Assembly: GCA_900763675.1 (NCBI GenBank)
Contig: CAAFLE010000094.1
Location: 1-11,031, forward strand
Direction of reading: 5' to 3'
DNA: 11,031 bases
DNA from: an uncultured Oscillospiraceae bacterium
GTDB taxonomy: Bacteria; Bacillota; Clostridia; Oscillospirales; Oscillospiraceae
Below are positions 6,332 through 11,031 of the stretch, one piece after another (position 1 is the first letter of the stretch; each line of letters starts with the position of its first letter). The position numbers were made by a program, and so were the translations under genes. Below the pieces are notes generated by a model. The model worked only from the letters and a program-made list of their open reading frames with translations, ran no database searches and was not told the origin of the DNA.

Positions 6332-6999
6332 TTTCCGCCCTCCATTTTATAGCCGACGCCGCGCACCGTTTCGATGAGAGCGCCGCACTCGGCGAGCTTT
6401 GTGCGCAGCGTGCCGACGTGGACGTCCACGGTGCGCGTCTCGCCTGCATACTCCATGCCCCAGACGCGGGAGAGCAGCGTTTCGCGGGTAAAGACCTGCC
6501 CGATGTTTTCCATAAAGAGCTTCAAAAGCTCGTATTCCTTGAGCGTGAGCGTAACGCTCCGCTCATTCACCGTTACGGTGTGGCGGCTCTCGTCAAGCGT
6601 GACACCGCCGCAGGCAAGGCGCTTCGACGTCCGGGGCGCGGAGCGGCGCAGCACGGCGCGGATGCGCGAGACCATCTCCATCATGCCGAAGGGCTTGGCA
6701 AGATAATCGTCCGCGCCGGTATCCAGCCCGACGACCTTGTCATACTCGCTGCCGCGGGCGGTCGCAAGGATGACGGGGAGCTGCGCCGTGAGCGGGGAGG
6801 AGCGCAGCTTTTTCAGTATTTCAATGCCGTCCTCGCCGGGCAGCATGATGTCGAGCAGGATAAGCTCCGGCGTCTGCGCACGCATCGCCTCCCAGAACGG
6901 CTCGCTTCCGGCGAAGCCCTGCGCTTCAAAGCCGGAGGCACGCAGCGTATACAGCACCAGCTCGCGGATGCTGGCATCGTCCTCCACACAATAGATCAT
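6328..6999 (-). CDS. phoP: PhoP/PhoB-like OmpR-family response regulator
   Basis: This encodes a 223-residue regulator. The receiver domain has the acidic pocket VEDD (6-8), phospho-acceptor Asp50 in LLDIMLPGEDG, Thr80 in LATARG and Lys102 in LAKPF. The winged-helix domain (about 125-223) includes RTVDVHVGTLRTKL and ends IETVRGVGYKM, the classic PhoB/OmpR C-terminus. The start at 6999 is preferred over the in-frame ATG at 7047 because AGAGGGGG precedes it and the protein then opens with the usual receiver beta strand MIYCVEDD. It is the first gene of the regulator/kinase pair, and the phosphatase may follow by read-through. Three TTTACATTT elements upstream suggest autoregulation. The exact regulon is unproven. 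Confidence 0.94.
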   Translation of the reverse strand: MIYCVEDDASIRELVLYTLRASGFEAQGFAGSEPFWEAMRAQTPELILLDIMLPGEDGIEILKKLRSSPLTAQLPVILATARGSEYDKVVGLDTGADDYLAKPFGMMEMVSRIRAVLRRSAPRTSKRLACGGVTLDESRHTVTVNERSVTLTLKEYELLKLFMENIGQVFTRETLLSRVWGMEYAGETRTVDVHVGTLRTKLAECGALIETVRGVGYKMEGGK

Positions 7000-7022
7000 A
7001 CGGACGCCCCCTCTCATTTTCG

Positions 7023-7040
7023 TGCCCTTGTCAATCGACG
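7023..7040 (-). repeat. 18-bp dispersed repeat, copy 2 (5' leader of phoP-like gene)
   Basis: CGTCGATTGACAAGGGCA on the coding strand is the exact reverse complement of 76-93. It lies just after the TATGAT -10 candidate and 24 nt before the start codon, so it would sit at the 5' end of the mRNA. It contains TTGACA, but no -10 follows at the right distance. Confidence 0.6.
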
Positions 7041-7042
7041 CT

Positions 7043-7105
7043 ATCATACTATATTAAATGTAAAGAGGGAAACCCCGGAAATGTAAATTTCGGGTAAAAT
7101 GTAAA
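7043..7105 (-). promoter_or_regulatory. Promoter with PhoP-box-like TTTACA repeats
   Basis: On the minus strand TTTACATTT occurs three times, starting at 7105, 7087 and 7064, with a further TTTACC starting at 7098. The 7098 to 7087 interval is 11 bp, and 7087 to 7064 is about two such turns. A TATGAT -10 (7048 to 7043) lies downstream with no good -35. Direct TT(A/T/C)ACA repeats at 11-bp spacing and a poor -35 are the known form of PhoP-activated promoters in Bacillus. This suggests activation by the encoded regulator. The assignment is by pattern only. Confidence 0.5.
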
Positions 7106-7126
7106 AAACGGCGGCAGGAGAGCCGC
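7103..7126 (-). terminator. Terminator of the germination operon
   Basis: On the minus strand GCGGC (7126-7122), loop TCTCCT, GCCGC (7115-7111) then CG and six Ts form a rho-independent terminator about 44 nt after the gerB-type stop codon. The T run merges into the first TTTACA element of the next promoter. The palindromic repeat just upstream adds a second stem. Confidence 0.7.
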
Positions 7127-7131
7127 GTTAC

Positions 7132-7159
7132 AGCCTCCCCCTGCGTACAAGGGGAGGCT
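7132..7159 (-). repeat. Palindromic intergenic repeat, copy 3
   Basis: Read on the minus strand, this is AAGCCTCCCCTTGTACGCA followed by GGGGGAGGCT, nearly identical to the first stem of copy 1 including the TGTACGCA loop. AGCCTCCCC/GGGGAGGCT pair, with one mismatch inside the stem. It begins 10 nt past the stop codon of the last germination gene. Confidence 0.75.
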
Positions 7160-7169
7160 TACGATCGTG

Positions 7170-8261
7170 TTATATTTTCTTCCGCACCGCCCCGACGATA
7201 AGCGCCAGCGCGAGCAGACCCGCGGCGGCGGCGCTTGCGAGGGGGACGAGCGTGCGGGAAAGCTCCCGCAGCGAAAACGACGTCGGGGCGCAGACCGCGC
7301 CGGACACGGCGGCGAGCGCCAGACAGGAAAGCGCCGTAACCTCCCGCCGCCGGTCGAGCTTCGGAAAGCACAGCGTGAGATTGCCCGTCGCCGCCTGCAG
7401 CAGAGCGCCGAGCAGCAGAAAGTCCGTCACGACCCACTGCGCCACCACGAGCGCCTCCACCCGTTCGAGCAGGCGGAAAATGCGGATACAGCGGATCATA
7501 ACGAAAAAGGGGTAGTGCATCTCGGCGGCGAGCGCCGCGCCGAACGTGCCGACGATCGTGACGCACAAAAGCGCCGCGAGAGCGCCGAGCGACAAAAATA
7601 CGCGGTTGAAGCAGTCCGCAAGCGGTCCCGGCTCCGTCCGGTCGGTAAGAAACGCGAGCAGCAGCAAAACGCTCAGCGTGCTCCAGAGCCGCGGCGTCCC
7701 CCGCGCCGCGGCGAGCGCGGTCTCGCCGGATACGGGCGCAAGATTCGCCGCGTCCACGCCCGGCAGACAGAAAAGGAACACGAACAGAAAGACGAGCGCG
7801 AGCAGCGGCAGCGCGATCTCCGCGCAGCGCCCGAGCGTTTTGAGCCGCCCGAGACACGCCGGAACGCACAGTGCCGCCATCACCGCCATAAAAAGCCACG
7901 CCCGGCTGCCGGGGTACACCGCCGAAACGAACCGGTCCGCGCCCGCCCGCAGGACAAACCCGGCGTAAAACACCGTCCAGACCGTATACAAAAGCACCGC
8001 CGCCGTGCCGCCGGATTTGCCGAACACGCGCAGCAGCACGCCGCCGAGACCCTCGCCGGAAACGCGGCGGCGCAGAAGCCGCCCGAGCAGCCACCCCGCG
8101 AGCGGCAGCGGCAAAAGCGCGAAGAGCGACGAGAGCCACACCGCGCCGCCCGCCGTGCGCACCGCCAGCCCCGGCGTCTGCCGGATGAGCGGCGAGAGCG
8201 CCGAGACGAAAAGCAGGATCGAAAGCTGACGGCGGGAAATGCCGTCGGTACGTTCAGCCAT
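7170..8261 (-). CDS. gerAB: Spore germination permease, GerB subunit (GerAB/endospore permease family)
   Basis: This encodes a 363-residue integral membrane protein made of about ten hydrophobic segments, the standard size for the B subunit of germinant receptors. The subunit belongs to the amino acid-polyamine-organocation transporter superfamily and is thought to bind the germinant in the spore's inner membrane. Family-like patches are the N-terminal ISRRQLSILLFVSALSPLI, PVSGETALAAARGTP, and the late ERVEALVVAQWVVTDF. Its ATG overlaps the lipoprotein gene's end by 8 nt (ATGGCTGA), with GGGGAGG 9 nt upstream. It is the last gene of an A-C-B operon, the order of the Bacillus subtilis gerK locus. 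The germinant cannot be predicted. The symbol denotes subunit type, not a specific paralog. Confidence 0.9.
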   Translation of the reverse strand: MAERTDGISRRQLSILLFVSALSPLIRQTPGLAVRTAGGAVWLSSLFALLPLPLAGWLLGRLLRRRVSGEGLGGVLLRVFGKSGGTAAVLLYTVWTVFYAGFVLRAGADRFVSAVYPGSRAWLFMAVMAALCVPACLGRLKTLGRCAEIALPLLALVFLFVFLFCLPGVDAANLAPVSGETALAAARGTPRLWSTLSVLLLLAFLTDRTEPGPLADCFNRVFLSLGALAALLCVTIVGTFGAALAAEMHYPFFVMIRCIRIFRLLERVEALVVAQWVVTDFLLLGALLQAATGNLTLCFPKLDRRREVTALSCLALAAVSGAVCAPTSFSLRELSRTLVPLASAAAAGLLALALIVGAVRKKI

Positions 8262-9366
8262 GCGGTTTTTCCTCCCCGTGAACGCTGCCGTAAATATCGT
8301 AGGAGCGCTCCAGCACGCTTTCGGCGGCGACCGTATACCGCAGCGCGGCGGGACCTTCCCACGTTTCCGGCATCACGCGCCAAAGCTCCAGAAAATCGGC
8401 GCCCAGCCGCGTCTCCGCCGAGAGCGCCGCTTCAAGCTGCGCCGCAACGGCGCGGGAAAGCTCCTCCTCGAGCCGCGAGAGCAGCGCCGCGTCCGCCGCG
8501 TCCGCGCCGGAGGATTCCGCAACGGCGGCGCGGCAGCGCACCGCGGCGCGGAGCGTTCCGTCCGGGGCGAGCGAAAACGACGGCTTTGCCGCGTGGAGCT
8601 GCACCGTCACCGTACCGCCGTCGCCGTCGGAGAGAACATAGCTCGCCTGCGGCGCATAGCCGAGCAGAAGATCCGCACCGAGCGCGGCATCGGTGTCCAG
8701 AAAGGCGGCGAGAGCGTCGCCGCGAAGCACGGCATATCCCGTTTCGAGCGCGAGCGGCTCCCCGTCCGACGCCGGGACGCTCCCCTCCGGCGCCGTGGGC
8801 GTGACGGCGCACGCAAGCGCCGCGCCGCAGCGGTGAAGGCGCGAGGCGATCTCCAGTACCGTGAAGCAATGGGCGCTGCCCTGCCGCTCGGTGTCCGCTT
8901 CCAGCGAGGAGAGCGCGGCGGTGATCTCGCTTTCCCCGGACGCCGAGAGTGCGACAAGCTCATAGGCGTCGCCGTCGCGCACGACAAACAGCGGCACCGA
9001 GAGCTGCGTCTGCGTGCCGCGCTCAAAATAATCGAGGATCGGCGCGATCCCGGCACACGCCGTCGTCTCGCCGACGACGGCATAGCGGATGTGCGCGAAA
9101 AACAGCTCCTCCCGCGGCGAGAGGTCCTGTAAGCGCTGCACGGCGGTGTGGATGCTCGCGCCCTGCGCCGCAAGGTGCGCCGAAACCTCCTCGGAAAATG
9201 CCGCGCCGGAGGAGACGGAAACCGTCATGCCGCCGACCGTGCCGTCAAACCCGATGGTCTGTACGAGCTGTAGCTGCTCGACCTCCCGCGGGTGCAGCAG
9301 CGCCGCGCACCCCGTAAGCAGGGAAAGCGCCGAGGCAAGAGCGCCGAGCCGGAAAAGAGCCTTCAT
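8254..9366 (-). CDS. gerAC: Spore germination lipoprotein, GerC subunit
   Basis: This encodes a 370-residue precursor of the C subunit of a Ger receptor. The signal peptide MKALFRLGALASALSLLTGC ends in lipobox LTGC, so Cys20 should be lipidated and anchor the protein on the outer face of the spore inner membrane. The segment after it (REVEQLQLVQTIGFDG) matches the typical GerC start. ELFFAHIRYAVVGE and PILDYFERGTQTQLSVPLFV match the family's conserved N-terminal domain. The start at 9366 overlaps the A-subunit stop as ATGA, with AAGGGGG 7 nt upstream, so translation is coupled. A longer frame reaching 9540 only overlaps the A subunit and lacks a signal peptide at its start. The C-terminal half is alanine-rich and more divergent, as is common. 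Confidence 0.92.
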   Translation of the reverse strand: MKALFRLGALASALSLLTGCAALLHPREVEQLQLVQTIGFDGTVGGMTVSVSSGAAFSEEVSAHLAAQGASIHTAVQRLQDLSPREELFFAHIRYAVVGETTACAGIAPILDYFERGTQTQLSVPLFVVRDGDAYELVALSASGESEITAALSSLEADTERQGSAHCFTVLEIASRLHRCGAALACAVTPTAPEGSVPASDGEPLALETGYAVLRGDALAAFLDTDAALGADLLLGYAPQASYVLSDGDGGTVTVQLHAAKPSFSLAPDGTLRAAVRCRAAVAESSGADAADAALLSRLEEELSRAVAAQLEAALSAETRLGADFLELWRVMPETWEGPAALRYTVAAESVLERSYDIYGSVHGEEKPHG

Positions 9367-10793
9367 TTCCGCGCCCCCTTTCGAACCGGCGGACGCTCGA
9401 CCGCCCGGCGCAGCGCCCCGGGGCGCGAGTCCGTGAGCGGCGAGAGAAAGCTCACGCCGAGGTTTTCCGTGTCGCACAGCCGCCAGAGCAGCAGCATCAG
9501 CCCTGCCATCACGCCGTACAGCCCCAGCAGCGCCGCGCACAGCACAAGCGCCACGCGCCAGAGCCGCGCCGCCGCGCCCAGCTCCTGGCTCGGCTGGGCG
9601 TAGCCAGCAATGCCCGCCATAGCGACGACGATGATGACGATGGGACTCAGCACCTTCGCCTCCACGGCGCTCTGCCCGACGATGAGCGCCCCGATGACGG
9701 AAACGGTCTGCCCGACCGGATCCGGCAGACGGATGCCCGCCTCCTGCAAAAGCTCAAACGACAAAAGCATCCCGAGCGTTTCCGCCGCCGTGGAAAACGG
9801 CACCGACTGCTTGGAGTCAATGACGCTCTGCAATAATTTATACGGTATCATCTCCTGGTGATACATCGCAATGGCGACATACAGCGCCGGGAGCGTCAGC
9901 GAGAGGAACAGCGCGAGATACCGCAGCAGCACGAGCGCCGCGGCGACCGCGGCGTGGCGGGCGCGGTCCTCCTGTACGCGGAGCATATCCGGCAGCGTCG
10001 CCGGGAGAAGAAAGCCGATGGGCAGCCCGTCGCACAAAACGCCGAGCTTCCCGCGGGCGAGACCGACCAGAAACCGGTCGGGGCGCTCCGTGTGCAGGAC
10101 CTGCGGGAAGACGCAGCGCGGCGTCCCGGCAAGGCGGCGTTCGAGATCACCCGCGGCAAGCACTGCGGGAACATCGAGCCGGACGAGCCGCGCTTTCAGC
10201 GTTTCAAGCTGCTCCGGTCGGGCGACTCCTTCTATATATAATACATCCACGCGGGTCTTCGTCTCCGTGCCGAGCGTAGTCTCCCAGAGCTTGAGCGCCG
10301 GCGTTCCGGCGCGGCGGCGGAGCAGAGACGTATTTACGCGCAGACTCTCGACAAACGCGTCCTTCGCGCCGAGGACGCTCTTTTCGACCGTCGGCGCTTC
10401 GACGCCGCGCTTTTCGCCCGTTTTTACCTCAAAGGTGAGCGCAGCGCTCTCGCCGTCAAAGACGAGCGCGGCGTACCCCGCGGCAATGTCCGCGCAGGCG
10501 TCTGCGGCGGACGTGCGCCTCTTTACCGGACATGCCCAAACGCCGCCGGCGAGCGCGAGCGATAGAAGCTCGCGCTCGCTCCGCGCCCGGAGCGCGGCGA
10601 GCGGGCGGACGAGCTCTCCGGCGATCTGCCGGGCGCTCACGCACCCGTCGAGAAAGTAAAGAACAACGGAAAGTCCGCCCGGCGCAGAGAGCGTCCGGCG
10701 TTCGAGATCGGCGCAGTTTTTGAAAGATTTTTCGATCGCCGCGGAAAAATCCCGCCGCGGCGGCACGGGGTCGGAACGAAGAAAATCAAACAT
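9363..10793 (-). CDS. gerAA: Spore germination protein, GerA subunit
   Basis: This encodes a 476-residue A subunit of a GerA-type nutrient receptor. A soluble N-terminal region (about 1-280) carries GAKDAFVESLRVNTSLLRRR, VDVLYIEGVA, and FPQVLHTERPDRFLVG followed by CDGLPIGFLLPATL. The membrane part (about 281-437) carries LPALYVAIAMYHQEMIP, LPDPVGQTVSVIGALIVGQS and AKVLSPIVIIVVAMAGI, all close to family consensus. It is the first gene of the A-C-B operon and is probably expressed in the forespore. The start at 10793 (ATG) gives MFDFLRSDP. There is no Shine-Dalgarno site before it, and a palindrome with a sigma-G-like -10 abuts it. A TTG at 10859 would add 22 residues but also lacks a good ribosome site. 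The exact start is therefore uncertain; the identity is not. Confidence 0.93.
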   Translation of the reverse strand: MFDFLRSDPVPPRRDFSAAIEKSFKNCADLERRTLSAPGGLSVVLYFLDGCVSARQIAGELVRPLAALRARSERELLSLALAGGVWACPVKRRTSAADACADIAAGYAALVFDGESAALTFEVKTGEKRGVEAPTVEKSVLGAKDAFVESLRVNTSLLRRRAGTPALKLWETTLGTETKTRVDVLYIEGVARPEQLETLKARLVRLDVPAVLAAGDLERRLAGTPRCVFPQVLHTERPDRFLVGLARGKLGVLCDGLPIGFLLPATLPDMLRVQEDRARHAAVAAALVLLRYLALFLSLTLPALYVAIAMYHQEMIPYKLLQSVIDSKQSVPFSTAAETLGMLLSFELLQEAGIRLPDPVGQTVSVIGALIVGQSAVEAKVLSPIVIIVVAMAGIAGYAQPSQELGAAARLWRVALVLCAALLGLYGVMAGLMLLLWRLCDTENLGVSFLSPLTDSRPGALRRAVERPPVRKGARK

Positions 10794-10794
10794 A

Positions 10795-10828
10795 TGGGTA
10801 GTATACCCAACGGAAAACACTATATTTA
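10795..10828 (-). promoter_or_regulatory. Possible sigma-G (forespore) promoter with palindrome at the germination-operon start
   Basis: On the minus strand TAAATA (10828-10823), 17 nt, TATACTA (10805-10799) resembles the forespore sigma-G/sigma-F pattern (TGAATA-like -35, CATACTA -10). The -10 lies inside the 15-nt palindrome TGGGTA-TAC-TACCCA (10795-10809). If used, transcription would start about at the ATG of the A subunit, giving a leaderless message. The match is by eye and could be chance in AT-rich DNA. Confidence 0.35.
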
Positions 10829-10878
10829 GCGGCAGAAAAATAATATGAAAATTCTTCAAAAATTTCTTTTAAAAAGTG

Positions 10879-10907
10879 TTGACAAAAGGGGGTAAGGATG
10901 TTATATT
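10879..10907 (+). promoter_or_regulatory. Strong sigma-A promoter, probably of an rRNA operon
   Basis: A perfect TTGACA -35 (10879-10884), a 17-nt spacer and a TATATT -10 (10902-10907) face right, away from the germination operon. An AT-rich stretch (TTTCTTTTAAAAAG) lies just upstream, like an UP element. Transcription should start near 10914. This is the closest match to consensus in the window. Confidence 0.8.
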
Positions 10908-10913
10908 AGCTTA

Positions 10914-11031
10914 GCTGTCGCCGAGAGACAGGGCGAAAGAACCGAAAAAGTCTTGCGGAAGACGGCGAAAGTTGTGTACCTTGTAAATTGAACAAAGTAA
11001 GATAGCTTATGTTTGAATAAGCACCAGAAAG
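10914..11031 (+). ncRNA. Non-coding leader, probably pre-16S rRNA leader (cut by window end)
   Basis: Downstream of the strong promoter no reading frame is visible. The stretch holds three hairpins: CTGTC/GACAG (10915-10919 with 10927-10931), GTCTT/AAGAC (10950-10954 with 10959-10963) and GCTTAT/ATAAGC (11005-11010 with 11017-11022). Between them lies CCTTGTAAATTGAACAAAG (10979-10997), which resembles the CTTTGAAAACTGAACAA motif found before 16S and in 16S-23S spacers of Firmicutes. The 16S gene itself is not in the window, so this is an inference from the leader. Confidence 0.55.

Noticed and set aside
7023..7040. TTGACA within the 18-bp repeat as a -35 promoter element
   Set aside because: No -10-like hexamer lies 16-18 nt downstream in either copy.
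7167..8804. Long plus-strand open frame (545 codons) opposite the germination genes
   Set aside because: It is antisense to two clear, conserved genes, its product is rich in Arg/Pro/Ala with no recognisable domain, and it has no promoter or ribosome site. It is a shadow caused by high GC content.
1..11031. CRISPR array, prophage, insertion sequence or defence island
   Set aside because: No spaced direct repeats, integrase, transposase or nuclease-type genes were seen. All protein genes fit ordinary chromosomal families.

Overview
The window looks like chromosome from a GC-rich, endospore-forming member of the Clostridia, probably an Oscillospiraceae-type gut Firmicute. Three things support this: a complete GerA-type germinant-receptor operon, purine-rich Shine-Dalgarno sites (GGAGG-like) ahead of most genes, and three copies of a short CCTCCCCTTG...CAAGGGGAGG palindrome that I recall as common between genes in that group. 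The lineage is inference from content; no taxonomic marker gene lies inside the window.

Layout. Positions 1-106 are a structured leader ahead of a MATE-family efflux transporter (107-1468, +). Its 3' end carries the longest copy of the palindromic repeat and a perfect 19-bp-stem terminator shared with a convergent small gene. Every other protein gene is on the minus strand. A 75-residue PepSY-like protein without a signal peptide (1628-1855) follows a response regulator/histidine kinase pair (3322-3993 and 1982-3319). Next come a HAD-IIA (NagD-like) phosphatase (4096-4893) and a second kinase/regulator pair (4985-6331 and 6328-6999) of PhoR/PhoP type. The promoter region of that regulator carries repeated TTTACA elements resembling a PhoP box. 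Last is a three-gene germination operon in the order A, C, B (9363-10793, 8254-9366, 7170-8261), with overlapping start and stop codons. Divergent from it, at the right edge, is a near-consensus sigma-A promoter (TTGACA, 17 nt, TATATT) with a hairpin-rich, non-coding leader that looks like the start of a ribosomal RNA operon; the 16S gene would begin just past the window.

How the genes work together. The germination operon encodes the three subunits of one inner-membrane receptor: A and B are membrane proteins and C is a lipoprotein. The PhoP/PhoR-like pair may sense phosphate limitation and regulate itself. The phosphatase just downstream may be read from the same transcript through a hairpin, which would fit a phosphate-related role, but this is inference. 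The other two-component pair probably responds to an envelope or metal/peptide signal and may act with the PepSY-like protein.

I see no convincing new multi-gene system, CRISPR array, prophage, transposase or tRNA. The most interesting signals are small and lie between genes. They are a long hairpin that would bury the ribosome-binding site of the PepSY-like gene, an exact 18-bp repeat upstream of two unrelated genes, the stop-codon-hugging palindromic repeats, and a germination operon whose first gene lacks a Shine-Dalgarno site and has a sporulation-type -10 element right against its start codon.
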